Positions 1 to 9,900 of a DNA stretch of 64,000 bases are shown here, one piece after another; position 1 is the stretch's first letter, and the number at the start of each line of letters is the position of its first letter. The translations under genes were made by a program, and so were the position numbers. The notes under the pieces were generated by a model. It was not told the DNA's origin and made no database searches. It saw only the letters and a program-made list of their open reading frames with translations. Source of the stretch: Lachnospiraceae bacterium. Lineage in GTDB: Bacteria > Bacillota > Clostridia > Lachnospirales > Lachnospiraceae. The DNA is taken from contig QOUV01000002.1 of NCBI GenBank assembly GCA_003862155.1, positions 110,008 through 174,007 on the forward strand, read 5' to 3'.

Positions 1-1
1 G

Positions 2-541
2 TTCAACCTCGTTCAGATCGTACTCGGTGGAAAGAACGTCTTCCTCGGTGTAAAGAACCACATGAGCGGAGCCGGAAGTGCGATCGACATGAAGCTCGGC
101 TACTACATGACAGGCGACGACAACCTCGACGTAAACTACGTCGCAAGCCACACCGGGAAGAGGACACTTTCAGACATCTATGTCAACGGCGTTTTAAGAG
201 ACAGAGCGCAGAAGACCTTCCGCGGCACTATTGACCTGATAAAGGGCTGCAAGGGCGCCAAAGGCAATGAGTTGGAAGATGTCCTTCTGATGGACAAGCC
301 TGTCAGGAACAAGACGATCCCTGTCATCCTCTGTGCAGAAGAGGACGTCGAGGGAAATCACGGCGCTACTATCGGAAAGCTCGCAAAGGACCTTCTGTTC
401 TATCTCGAGAGCCGCGGCATGAGCCGTGAAGCTGTCTATGAGATGATGGCCAGAGCCAGGATCGATGCGATCGCTTCCAATATTTCTGATGAAGATACGA
501 AAAAGAGAGTCGGGGAATATTTGGACGAATTCAGAAGGTGA
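2..541 (+). CDS. sufD: SufD-like Fe-S cluster assembly protein, 5' end outside window
   Basis: Only the C-terminal part (about 179 residues) is in the window. The frame is open from base 2, and the first ATG at 62 is internal. The beta-helix core with GAGSAIDMKLGYY, the stretch around THGKRTL-like ASHTGKRTLSD, and the conserved NHGATIG motif (about nt 356-376) are typical of the SufB/SufD family. SufD pairs with SufB and the ATPase SufC as the scaffold on which [Fe-S] clusters are built from sulfur delivered by SufS/SufU. It lies 9 bases before sufS, in the usual Firmicutes order sufC-D-S-U-B. SufB is a paralogue, but position just before sufS and the short C-terminal helical tail favour SufD. 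Confidence 0.9.
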   Translation, partial: FNLVQIVLGGKNVFLGVKNHMSGAGSAIDMKLGYYMTGDDNLDVNYVASHTGKRTLSDIYVNGVLRDRAQKTFRGTIDLIKGCKGAKGNELEDVLLMDKPVRNKTIPVILCAEEDVEGNHGATIGKLAKDLLFYLESRGMSREAVYEMMARARIDAIASNISDEDTKKRVGEYLDEFRR

Positions 542-550
542 GGTTTTCTG

Positions 551-1759
551 ATGGATATTAAAAAAGAGTTTCCTCTACTGGAAAACAGAGATATTGTCTA
601 CCTCGACAATGCAGCTACGACTCAGAAGCCGCCCTGCGTAATCGAGGCCGCAAGCAATTACTACAATGAGAACAACGCGAACCCCTTAAGAGGCCTTTAC
701 CAGCTCTCAATCGATGCGACAGACGAGTACGAGAACTCGAGGCAGGAGGTTGCCGATTTCATAGGCGCAGATGACAAGTCTGAGATCATTTTTACAAGAA
801 ATGCTACTGAGGGATTAAACCTCGTGGCTTACGCATACGGCAGGACATTCCTGAAGGAGGGCGACGAGGTCATAACGACTATCGCCGAGCATCATTCGAA
901 CATGATCCCGTGGCAGCAGGCCTGCAAGGCCACAGGCGCCAAGCTCACTTATCTCTACTGTGAGAAAGATGGCACCCTGACTCCTGATATGCTCGAGAAG
1001 ATCATCTCTGACAAGACGAAGATCGTAGCGGTCACTCAGGTTTCAAACGTCTTCGGGCGCCTCAATGATATCAAGGGTTTCGCAGAGGTTGCCCACAGGC
1101 ACGGCGCAATTCTAGTAGCCGATGGAGCTCAGTCAGTTCCACACGTTCCTGTAAACGTAAAGGATCTCGACTGCGACTTCCTCTCGTTCTCAGGCCACAA
1201 GATGTACGCACCGATGGGTATCGGAGTTCTCTACGGTAAGAAAGAGCTCCTTGAAAAAATGCCACCGTTCCTCTTTGGCGGTGAGATGATCGAGTACGTT
1301 ACGACCGAGGGCGCTACCTGGGCTGAGCTTCCGCACAAGTTCGAGGCCGGTACTGTAAACGTCGGCGGAGCAGTAGGACTCCGCGAGGCCATCAGATTCA
1401 TGAAGCGTTTCGGATGGGAGACTATCGAGAAGCGTGAGGAAGAGCTGACCACCTACGCCATGGAAAAAATGGCCGAATACCCTCATGTACATATCATCGG
1501 TTCAAAGGATCCTAAGGATCACCATGGCATCATCACATTTACAGTAGACGATGTACATCCACACGACTGTGCCGCAATTTTTGACGAACACAAAGTTGCT
1601 ATTAGAGCCGGCCACCACTGCGCCCAGCCTCTTCTCAAGTATCTCGGGAAGATGTCCACAGTCAGGGCTTCGATGGCTTTTTACAATGATAAAAAAGATA
1701 TCGACAGATTTTACGATGCGCTTATCAGCATAAGAAAGGAAATGGGATATGAGGACTAA
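551..1759 (+). CDS. sufS: SufS cysteine desulfurase (group II)
   Basis: PLP-dependent enzyme that removes sulfur from cysteine as a persulfide and passes it to SufU for Fe-S assembly. The 402-residue length is normal. The PLP lysine is K217 in SFSGHKMYAP, the PLP-binding ADGAQSVPH segment is at 190-198, and the persulfide-forming cysteine is C357 in RAGHHCAQP. GHHCAQP is the short-loop group II (SufS) form, unlike NifS/IscS. The ATG follows GAGG TTTTCTG and is 9 bases after sufD. The gene's end overlaps the sufU start by 11 bases, which indicates one operon and translational coupling. Confidence 0.97.
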   Translation: MDIKKEFPLLENRDIVYLDNAATTQKPPCVIEAASNYYNENNANPLRGLYQLSIDATDEYENSRQEVADFIGADDKSEIIFTRNATEGLNLVAYAYGRTFLKEGDEVITTIAEHHSNMIPWQQACKATGAKLTYLYCEKDGTLTPDMLEKIISDKTKIVAVTQVSNVFGRLNDIKGFAEVAHRHGAILVADGAQSVPHVPVNVKDLDCDFLSFSGHKMYAPMGIGVLYGKKELLEKMPPFLFGGEMIEYVTTEGATWAELPHKFEAGTVNVGGAVGLREAIRFMKRFGWETIEKREEELTTYAMEKMAEYPHVHIIGSKDPKDHHGIITFTVDDVHPHDCAAIFDEHKVAIRAGHHCAQPLLKYLGKMSTVRASMAFYNDKKDIDRFYDALISIRKEMGYED

Positions 1760-2219
1760 CACTAACAGTACTTTTTACAAAGAACTCGTTACTGACCACA
1801 ATCTTCATCCGGCCCACAAGCATCACATCGACGGTGCAACTCTTACGCTCGAGGGCGTTAACCCTTCCTGCGGCGACGACATTGTCGTAAGCCTGAAGGT
1901 CGGCGACGACGATACTATCGTTGACGGTGGTTTCGAGGGCGATGGCTGCGCCATCTCCCAGGCTTCTGCCGACATGATGATGGACCTGATCATCGGAAAA
2001 AAGAAGGACGAGGCGCTTCATCTCGCTGATATCTTCCTCCGCATGATCAAAGGAAAAGTCACCGACGAAGAGGTCGATGAGCTCGAAGAGGCCGGCGTCC
2101 TCCAGGATGTAAGCCATATGCCTGCACGTGTAAAGTGCGCTGTGCTTGGATGGCACACTGTCCAGGAGATGTTCGGGGACGAGAACGAAAAGGCAAAGAA
2201 CGAAGCTGATAGTCAATAG
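1749..2219 (+). CDS. sufU: SufU sulfur-transfer/scaffold protein
   Basis: A 156-residue NifU-N/IscU-fold protein that accepts sulfur from SufS. The Zn-site residues expected of SufU are visible: C41 and D43 in NPSCGDDI, C67 in GDGCAIS and C130 in ARVKCAVLGW. The insertion between the second and third cysteines that separates SufU from IscU is present (acidic segment around 95-120). The start lies inside the end of sufS (11-base overlap), so it is probably translationally coupled. A strong hairpin terminator follows 14 bases after the stop, so sufB is not downstream here; if present it must be elsewhere or upstream. Confidence 0.95.
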   Translation: MRTNTNSTFYKELVTDHNLHPAHKHHIDGATLTLEGVNPSCGDDIVVSLKVGDDDTIVDGGFEGDGCAISQASADMMMDLIIGKKKDEALHLADIFLRMIKGKVTDEEVDELEEAGVLQDVSHMPARVKCAVLGWHTVQEMFGDENEKAKNEADSQ

Positions 2220-2232
2220 AGACGGTATGCCA

Positions 2233-2272
2233 GAGCGGCCTGTGAGTATGTCTCACCGGCTGCTCTTTTTTT
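2233..2272 (+). terminator. Intrinsic terminator after sufU
   Basis: A 14-bp stem (2233-2246 with 2252-2265, two non-Watson-Crick positions) with a 5-nt loop is followed by seven T. The sequence GCCAGAGCGGCC overlapping its left arm (2229-2240) occurs again at the outer edge of the palindromic element at 2310 and inverted at 2495-2506. Confidence 0.85.
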
Positions 2273-2309
2273 ATGCAGTCGCCGCAAGCGTGGATAGGAT
2301 AACTTCTTT

Positions 2310-2506
2310 GCCAGAGCGGCCACGACGGGCGCCGCGCTCAGTAGGATTTTCCTGCTCCTCGCGCGCGCTTATTCGCGTCCGCTTCTGTCAATGTATGGTT
2401 TACAGCGTTTATGGTTCAGGCGGGTGGCTCGCGGACGCTGGCTTGCGCGCGAGGTCGCGACGGAAAATCCTAAATGTCGCACGACGCCCGTCGTGGCCGC
2501 TCTGGC
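2310..2506. repeat. Large nested palindromic element (about 197 bp)
   Basis: The outer arms, 2310-2331 and 2485-2506, are perfect 22-bp inverted repeats. Moving inward, further blocks pair in register: 2342-2352 with 2462-2472 (TAGGATTTTCC), 2357-2366 with 2445-2454 (CCTCGCGCGC) and 2375-2382 with 2431-2438 (GCGTCCGC). About 48 nt of loop remain. GC content is far above the flanks. A 135-residue frame crosses it, but its composition follows the palindrome and no family is recognised, so it is not called a gene. It could be a MITE-like or REP-like element, or a large RNA hairpin. Function unknown. Confidence 0.75.
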
Positions 2507-2698
2507 TGAATGCCACAATCTCGCGTGACTGTCGGCTCCTGCATATAGAGTGATTGTCGGTTCGCCGTTCTATTGCCTGCTCTGGCTGTTTTCATCAATT
2601 GTCCACAAATGAGTCAGATACCCGAAATGGCGGGCGTTGGGATTCTCTGGTCGGCAGTGTTTGAGATTCGGAACACTTTTGTCTTTTCAGTGTGGGAT

Positions 2699-3028
2699 AT
2701 TTTCAATATAGAGCCTTTGACGGGTGGAAATTTATTAAAGCGGAACTCTCAGGATGGTGGAGGTTGGTGGATTATCACTATACGATGAAGGCGGTGAGGT
2801 TTGCGACAAAAATGCTGGCCGAATTCTGTCTGAAATGGTCGAATTATCAACATACGCAGTGAGAAGTGTAATCTGCTCCAAAAATTTTTGAAGTGAGAGA
2901 AGTTTTTATCAACATACGCCGCTATCACTAAGGTTTGCTCCAAAATTTGATTGACAAGGCTGCAGAATTATCAATATAGGGTGTCAGAGAGGAAGACTGC
3001 TCCAATGCCTTTGGAGCAGTTTGTTCCT
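2699..3028. repeat. Degenerate tandem array, five units of 72/72/62/62/62 bp
   Basis: Units begin at 2699, 2771, 2843, 2905 and 2967. Each starts with block A, close to ATTATCAACATACG. From the second unit on, block B, close to TTTGCTCCAAAA, sits about 29-30 bases into the unit; the second unit has TTTGCGACAAAA. Sequence between the blocks is not conserved. The last unit ends in a hairpin (2997-3005 with 3011-3019, CTGCTCCAA/TTGGAGCAG). Block A resembles a DnaA box with one mismatch (TTATCAACA), and TTGTCCACA lies just upstream at 2599-2607. Neither CRISPR-like (too divergent) nor coding. Function unknown. Confidence 0.65.
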
Positions 3029-3122
3029 CGGAAGTGCTGTAGTGATAAAACAATATTATTACGAGCTACTTTAATCGACACATGCCAAACTCATTATGTA
3101 CTTTTTGGAGCATTTTAAAGTG

Positions 3123-3278
3123 ATGAGACGTCATAGTGAAAGCACATCTAATTTCCATAAATATCTTGAAGCAGGTAATTTAACTATGACTTCAGATGAT
3201 CCTTCTATTTTCAAACTGGAAGAACATAAAAGAAAAGTTCAGTTCTATGAAAAGTTCTTTACGATTTTCAGGCGGTAG
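3123..3278 (+). CDS. Possible small protein, unrecognised
   Basis: A 51-residue frame from ATG 3123, with GGAG at 3107-3110 about 12 bases upstream. The frame is open from an earlier ATG at 3096 that lacks a ribosome site. The product is basic and charged (RRHSEST... EEHKRKVQFYEKFF). Its stop lies inside the left arm of the terminator at 3271. No family is recognised. It may be the remnant of a larger gene, since the surrounding 1.2 kb is otherwise non-coding. Confidence 0.25.
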   Translation: MRRHSESTSNFHKYLEAGNLTMTSDDPSIFKLEEHKRKVQFYEKFFTIFRR

Positions 3279-3308
3279 TCCAGAAATGTGGACTGCCGTC
3301 TTTTTTTT
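3271..3308 (+). terminator. Intrinsic terminator upstream of addB promoter
   Basis: A 12-bp stem (GGCGGTAGTCCA at 3271-3282 with TGGACTGCCGTC at 3289-3300, two G-T pairs) has a 6-nt loop and is followed by eight T. It ends transcription entering from the repeat region. Confidence 0.85.
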
Positions 3309-3320
3309 ATGAAAAACAGC

Positions 3321-3349
3321 TTTACACACTTGAAAACGGGTGGTATAAT
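3321..3349 (+). promoter_or_regulatory. Sigma-A promoter for addBA
   Basis: TTTACA (3321-3326), a 17-bp spacer and TATAAT (3344-3349), with TG at the extended -10 position (3341-3342). It is about 110 bases before the addB start, giving a leader of roughly 100 nt that holds a weak ATCAC/GTGAT hairpin. Confidence 0.8.
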
Positions 3350-3457
3350 ACAAACAGTAGTTCGATAAAAGACCGAACAGAACACGATTGATACATCACA
3401 GTCTGACAGGCCGTGATTGATTTAGCACTGTCGAGCAGGACACCAGGGGAGGTTCAT

Positions 3458-6400
3458 ATGAAGCTTCAGATCATCGCCGGTCCATCCGGTACAGGAAAAT
3501 CCACTTACATTTACAGGAAGATATTAGAGCAGGCTCACGAGAATCCGAAGAAGCACTATCTGATCTTAGTACCGCTTCAGTACTCGATGCAGACTCAGCG
3601 TATTCTCGTCTTTTTGTCTCCGCAGAAGAGCATTATAAATGTCGACGTACTTTCATTTGAGAGGCTCGCCTACAGAGTTTTCGACGAGCTTGGTTCGAAG
3701 AAGAATGTCTGCCTCGATGAGACCGGGAAGGTTCTGTTATTGAGGCGGGCTGCGTCTCTTATAGGAGACGATCTCGGACTTTTGAAGAAGAATATTGGCC
3801 GCAGAGGCTATATTGACGAGGTGAAGTCTCTTATTTCGGAGCTGATGCAGTATGGCTATTCTCCTGAGGATGTGGGGGATATGGCGGCAGGCCCGGCTCT
3901 TCCTGATACTTTTCGAAGGAAGGCAGGTGATATTGAGAAGCTTTACAGTGAGTTTTTATCGCTTATTGACGAGAGCACGTTTACGCAGGAGCAAGTGCTT
4001 TCTCTCTTGTGTGATGTCGCTGATCAGTCCGAGCTTCTCCGGGATTCAGTCATGGTGCTTGACGGTTACACCGGATTTACTCCTGTCCAGAAGGAGTTTC
4101 TGCAGAGAATAGTGCCTATAGTAGATACTGTCTATGCATGTGTGACCTGCGACTGTGACTTGGACCTCTACACAGCGGGGGAAGAGGACGACCTCTTCTA
4201 CATGTCGAGGGAGGAGAGCGCATTCCTGAATCATCTCGAGGGAGTTGAAGTCTTAGATCCTGTGATCATTGACAGGGGCAATGGCAGATATGCATCGGGT
4301 GGCCCGCTGGCATTTCTAGAGGAGAATCTCTTCAGAGAGAAGAGGGCGAGTCTTCCTGATTCCGGAGGTCATATTGAGCTTCGATGCCTGTCTGACCAGA
4401 AGACTGAGATACTTTTTGCAGCTCAGAAGATCCACCAGATGATCAGAGAGGACGACGGCCTCCGCTACAGGGATTTTGCGATAGTATGTCCTGACACCGA
4501 AGATTTCAGGTACTCTGTGAAGAGGACTTTCGATGCCTCGGGCATACCTGTATTTATAGATGAGAGGGATGAGGCGTTCTTCAATCCTCTGACAGAATTC
4601 TGTGATGCAGCCCTCGATATGGTGAAGCGCCGCCTCTCGTACGAGAGTGTCATGAGATTTCTGCGCAGCGGGCTTGTTCCGCTTTCGACTGAAGAGCTTG
4701 ACATATTAGATAACTACCTCTACGAGGCTTCATTCAGGAACACGAAGTTCCTGTCCAGCCCATTTAAGAGGCATACTCAGGATTTCGGATCTGAAGAGGA
4801 TTTTGAGGCTCTGAATGCTATCCGCGAGAAGATCGCAGAGCCGGTCATGGCATTCTACGATTCGGAGAAGTCGAAGAATGTTTCGGTAAAAGACAGACTT
4901 ACAGCGCTGTTTGATCTTATTATGACTTTTGATGTAGAGTCTCATTTGAATGAACGGGCCGACCAGAAGAAGGACGAAGAAGATGCTGTTGCCGAGGACC
5001 TTTACAGGAGGCTTTACGGTTTCCTCTGTGATCTCGCTGATCAGATGGTCGATCTTCTCGGTGATGAGAAGACTTCACTTTCGGATTTTAAAGATATGCT
5101 GCGCGATGGAATGGACCAGATCAAACCAGCTACTGTCCCGAAGAGTAACGATACGGTTATTTTCGGAGATCTCGAGCGTACGAGGCTTTCGGATGTCAAG
5201 GTGCTTTTCCTGATCGGAGCAGGAGACGACCAGATTCCGAAGGCGGGAGAGGATGCAGGTATTTTTTCAGAGGACGAGAGGATAATTCTTAAGGAGAACG
5301 GATTTACCCTTGCTCCGACCAGGCGGGAGAGATCTGCTCAGCAGAAGTTCTATCTGTATCTCTGTCTTACGAAGCCGACAGAGAAGCTCTTTATCACTTA
5401 CCACGAGAAGAGTGATGACGGGGACGACATTAAACCTTCGTACCTTTTTGAGGAGGTAGGGAGACTTTTTCCAGATACAGAGATTGTTAATACAGGACTC
5501 AGTGATCCGGTATTTTTAGAGACTGAGAAGAGTGCCGACATCGTGATGACGAGAGGACTGTCTCAGATGCTCGCAGGGGATGTGCCTTCAGATGTCACTA
5601 ATCGTACGGAGGCTCTTTTAGAAGCGAAGAGACTTTCAGGAAGAGAAGAGCAGAGGGCGGCCATCCTTTCTGCAGCTTTTTCGGAGAACAGGAAGACGCC
5701 TCTGAGGCAGGCTGTAGTCGATGCCCTCTATGGCAGACAGCTTCTGATGTCGGTCAGCCGTCTCGAGACTTTTGCGAAGTGCCCGGCCTCGTATCTTTTC
5801 AGGTACGGTCTTAAGCTTACACCGAGGAAGAAGAATGAGTTCGCGACTCTCGACCTTGGGAATCTTTACCATGGTGCCATTGAGAGATATGCAGCAGGTC
5901 TTAAGTCTGAAGGCCTGAAGTGGACAGATCTGAAGGATGATCAGATAAAGGACAGGCTTGAGAAGGGCTTTAACCAGGAGCTTTTAGACTTTGCCGGGAG
6001 CGAGATCTTTGAGGATGCGAGGGAGGATCACTTCACGAAGCAGGCTTTCTCGAATCTGCTTCTACATACCAGGGTCATGACGGAGGCATTAAGGTCAGGG
6101 AGTTTTCAGCCATCGTATTTTGAGATGCCGATAGAGAAGCTCTGTACTCCTTCTGATCTCACTTTCCCTCTCAGTTACGATCACAGCGTTTCATTTGTGG
6201 GAAAGATCGACAGGATAGATTTAGCTGATGATGGCAACCGTATCTTAACGAAGATCATCGACTATAAGACCGGCGACAATAAACTAGATCCAGTCAGGAT
6301 TTACGAGGGCATTCAGCTTCAGCTGCTTTTCTATATGGATGCAGCGGTAAAAGGCCTTTCGAAGAAGATGAACAGTACAGTTCAGCCGGGAGCAGCATTC

Positions 6401-6928
6401 TATTATATGCTGCTAAGACCTGATATAGAAGAGGTGAAGAAGCTCTCAGACCAGGAGCTTGTCACACAGATAGAGCGGAAACTCCGCCCTGTCGGCATCA
6501 TTTTAGACGATGATTCAGCGATAGCAGATTTGGATGAGTCGCTTGTAACAGAGAAGAGTTATACATCGAACGCTGTATCATTACAGACTACGACGAAGGG
6601 AGCTCTCAGCGCTACGGATTCTCTGGTAAGTCCTGAGGACTTTAAGACCCTCCTGCATTTTACAAGGCATAAGGCATTCTCCCTTGCAGACAGCATAGTG
6701 AAGGGAGACGCTTCGATCCTTCCTTACAAGAAAGGAGACGATACCGCCTGCACCTACTGCATCTACAATGATGTCTGTCATTTTGATCCGAGACTGAATG
6801 GGTTTTATTACAGGGATATAAGCCACTGCCTTGATCACGAGAAGGAAGAGAACGGGGACACGAGGGTCAAGATGAAGCATCTTTTTGCAAAAATCAGCGA
6901 TAAGCCGGGAGAGGAGAGCAAGTCATGA
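3458..6928 (+). CDS. addB: AddB, ATP-dependent helicase/nuclease subunit B
   Basis: Subunit of the AddAB helicase-nuclease, the Firmicutes equivalent of RecBCD, which processes double-strand breaks for RecA. ATG 3458 is chosen because AGGGGAGG lies just before it and the protein then begins with the expected MKLQIIAGPSGTGKST (Walker A, residues 8-16). The start is followed by helicase-like domains, with an RecB-type nuclease motif IDYKTGD near residue 935. The four Fe-S cysteines are split as in AddB: one at FAKCPASY (about 774) and three in CTYCIYNDVC (about 1098-1107). Length 1156 is normal. The stop overlaps the addA start by 4 bases (ATGA). Confidence 0.96.
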   Translation: MKLQIIAGPSGTGKSTYIYRKILEQAHENPKKHYLILVPLQYSMQTQRILVFLSPQKSIINVDVLSFERLAYRVFDELGSKKNVCLDETGKVLLLRRAASLIGDDLGLLKKNIGRRGYIDEVKSLISELMQYGYSPEDVGDMAAGPALPDTFRRKAGDIEKLYSEFLSLIDESTFTQEQVLSLLCDVADQSELLRDSVMVLDGYTGFTPVQKEFLQRIVPIVDTVYACVTCDCDLDLYTAGEEDDLFYMSREESAFLNHLEGVEVLDPVIIDRGNGRYASGGPLAFLEENLFREKRASLPDSGGHIELRCLSDQKTEILFAAQKIHQMIREDDGLRYRDFAIVCPDTEDFRYSVKRTFDASGIPVFIDERDEAFFNPLTEFCDAALDMVKRRLSYESVMRFLRSGLVPLSTEELDILDNYLYEASFRNTKFLSSPFKRHTQDFGSEEDFEALNAIREKIAEPVMAFYDSEKSKNVSVKDRLTALFDLIMTFDVESHLNERADQKKDEEDAVAEDLYRRLYGFLCDLADQMVDLLGDEKTSLSDFKDMLRDGMDQIKPATVPKSNDTVIFGDLERTRLSDVKVLFLIGAGDDQIPKAGEDAGIFSEDERIILKENGFTLAPTRRERSAQQKFYLYLCLTKPTEKLFITYHEKSDDGDDIKPSYLFEEVGRLFPDTEIVNTGLSDPVFLETEKSADIVMTRGLSQMLAGDVPSDVTNRTEALLEAKRLSGREEQRAAILSAAFSENRKTPLRQAVVDALYGRQLLMSVSRLETFAKCPASYLFRYGLKLTPRKKNEFATLDLGNLYHGAIERYAAGLKSEGLKWTDLKDDQIKDRLEKGFNQELLDFAGSEIFEDAREDHFTKQAFSNLLLHTRVMTEALRSGSFQPSYFEMPIEKLCTPSDLTFPLSYDHSVSFVGKIDRIDLADDGNRILTKIIDYKTGDNKLDPVRIYEGIQLQLLFYMDAAVKGLSKKMNSTVQPGAAFYYMLLRPDIEEVKKLSDQELVTQIERKLRPVGIILDDDSAIADLDESLVTEKSYTSNAVSLQTTTKGALSATDSLVSPEDFKTLLHFTRHKAFSLADSIVKGDASILPYKKGDDTACTYCIYNDVCHFDPRLNGFYYRDISHCLDHEKEENGDTRVKMKHLFAKISDKPGEESKS

Positions 6929-9900
6929 ATTGGACCAAAGCACAGGAGAATGTTATTGATTCGAGTGACCAGTCACTCTTAGTCACCGCGGCAGCAGGCA
7001 GTGGAAAGACCGCGGTTTTAGTACAGAGGATTATTTCAAAGATTACAGCCGAAAATGATCCGTGGGATATCGATGAGCTCCTTGTCGTTACGTTTACGAA
7101 GGCGGCAGCGAAGGAGATGAAGGAGAGAATTTACGATGCGCTGAACAAGAAGCTGACAGAGAATCCTTCAGACCATCGCATCAGGAGCATGCGTGACAGG
7201 GTATTTTCGGCCGATATCAGGACAATCGACAGCTTCTGCAAGAACGTTGTCTCGGAGTATTTTTCACAGATTGATCTGGATCCGGATTTCAGGTTTATGG
7301 ACTCGGGCGAGACAGAGCTCTTAAAGCAGGAAGTCCTCGAGACCATGATCAGGGAAGAGTACGAGAAGGGCGATGAGAAGTTCCTCGGACTTTCGGATAT
7401 GCTCTCGAATAAAGGGGATGACTCTGCCCTCTCAGGGATTATTTTAAATCTCTATTCCAAGGCACAGGCCTACTCCTGGGTATCGAAGTATTACGATGCG
7501 CTAAGAGCTTCTGTCACAGATTCAGATCAGGATTCGATTGTGGAGACATCTTGGTTTAAGAAGCTTATAGACCTTATCCACAAGTTCGCAGATGACACGA
7601 TTCCGGTAGCAGAGCAGCTGAAGAGGGAGATCAGTGCTGAAAACCATGATAAGGTCTTTGACAAGCTGATTACGAATCTTGACAAAGATATAAACTTTTT
7701 CAGGAATATTTCTGATTCATCAAGCTATAACGATCTATATTCCCTCTCTTCTACTTTTAAATTCGAGGGTGTTGGCAAAAGGGAGATTCTGAAGAAAGCC
7801 ACAGACGATGACAAGTCGAAAGCTGACGCCTGGAAGACAAGAAGAGATCAGTACAGGAATTACTTCGAGAAACGTATCAAGGTATTTTTCCTTTCGAAGC
7901 CTCTTTCAGATATTGTGGAGGAAGAAAATCAGAAAGCACCTTTTGTACGTGAGATCATAGACCTGGCAGAGGAGTTTGACCATAAGTTTCTCGCAGAGAA
8001 GAGGGACAGAAAGTCGTATGAGTTCTCTGATATAGAGCATTTTGCTCTCGAGATTCTGACTGATCCGGATGGCAATATCACAGATGCCGCGAAGAACTAC
8101 CGCAGGAAGTATCGTGAAGTCATGGTTGATGAGTATCAGGATACTAATGAGCTGAATGAGAGAATCCTCTCCGCTGTAAGCCGAGACTCTTCAAACTACT
8201 TTATGGTTGGAGATGTGAAGCAGTCCATTTACGGTTTCAGGAACGCAGACCCTGGTATCATTTTAAGGAAATCATCAGAGTATCAGAAGGATGAGAAAGC
8301 TCCTTTCAGGCGCATAGATCTGGACCAGAACTTCAGAAGCCGTGAGTATGTCATCGATACTGTAAATGATATATTCAGAAGAATCATGATTCCGGAGCTT
8401 GGAGGTGTAGCTTACGATAAGGATGCTGAGTTAAAGACTGGTGCCACTTACTATCCCGCTCTGCCTGATGGACAGGACAATTCTACTCATACCGTTGTAC
8501 TTCTTCGCGATGACAGCGAGTTGAAAGAACAGATATCAGATGACAAGATGGAGCTTGAAGCCACCTGGGCTGCTCAGGAGATTAAGAAGCTCTTTAGCTC
8601 CGGCTTCAAGGTCTATGATGGCAAAGATTCCATGAGACCGGTTAGGTATCAGGATATCGCTGTTATCCTCCGGAGCACCAAGGTGAATGCAGCGAAGATA
8701 CTCGAGATTTTCAACGCCTACGGTATTCCTGCCGAGAATGCAGCAGCTACCGGATATTTTTCTGCTCCAGAGGTTGCTGCTACGATGAATTTTCTTCGGC
8801 TTATAGATAACCCACGGCAGGATGTGCCGATGGCAGGAGTGCTTACTTCGATGTATGTTGGACTTTCGGAAGAGGACATCGCACTGATCGGCACAGCGCA
8901 CAAGGATCAGAGATTCCATATGGCAGTGCTATCGGAACAGGCTGATAATTCGGGCAGGGCAGATCTTTCAGCTGACAAGAGGCGCAGACTCGACGTTTTT
9001 CTCACAGAGCTTTCTAAACTCAGGGGAAGAAAAGCTGATACTCCGGTTTACGAACTTATAGCAGAGCTATATTCGGATACGGGATATGATCTTTTAGTCA
9101 GCTGTCTGCCTGGAGGTGAGAGGAGAAGACAGAATCTTCTCAAGCTGTATGACAAGGCCGTTGCATTTTCGAAGACGAGTTTTTCGGGAATCTCTGCATT
9201 CATCAGTTATATTGACAGATTGAAGGACTATAAGACTGATGAAGGCGAGGCCGATGTCACTCATGGAAATGATGCCGTGCAGATCATGACGATTCACAAG
9301 AGCAAGGGACTCCAGTTTCCTGTCGTCTTTGCCATGGGCCTTGGAAAGAGCTTTAATAAGGATAAGGACAAGATTGAGACCATAAAAGACAGGGACATTA
9401 CCATGCCATACATAGATGTCGAGAGACACACGAGAAATGATACGGTACACTTCAAGACGGTCCGCTCGATTAACGATGACGAAGGACTCGGCGAGGAACT
9501 TCGAGTCTTATATGTAGCGCTTACCAGAGCAGAGGAGAAGCTTTACCTTGTAGGTACGATGAATTCGAAGAAGCTGAATACTCTCATCGAGACAGGAAAA
9601 AACATGAAAGAGTCTGCCATGTCTTATACTGCACTGAAGAGTTCGGGAAGCTTTTTTGATTTTATCATTCCGGCACTTTCAAAAAGCGGATATCACATAG
9701 ATGAACCTGCTGCCAGTGATTTTGAACTGGCAGAAGAAGAGATTGAAACTGACCAGAAGAAGCTGAGAGAAGAACTTCTCGGGGAGAGCAGCGAGAGTGT
9801 AAGAAGACGTGCTCTTGAGCTTGCCATGAACTTTACGCATCCATACTCACACCGGAGAGAGGTGATTCCGAAACAGAAGTATTCCGTTTCAGAGATTAAA

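Noticed and set aside
2146..2553. 135-residue frame across the sufU end and the palindrome
   Set aside because: It overlaps sufU in another frame, follows the composition of the inverted repeat and has no family match or ribosome site.
2573..2788. 71-residue frame in the gene-poor region
   Set aside because: It lacks a ribosome site and family match and runs into the tandem array.
2599..2980. Replication origin based on DnaA-box-like strings
   Set aside because: No dnaA, dnaN or AT-rich unwinding element with perfect boxes lies nearby; only near-matches are seen.
2699..3028. CRISPR array
   Set aside because: The repeats are too divergent, the units are longer than CRISPR repeat-spacer units and conserved blocks are separate.
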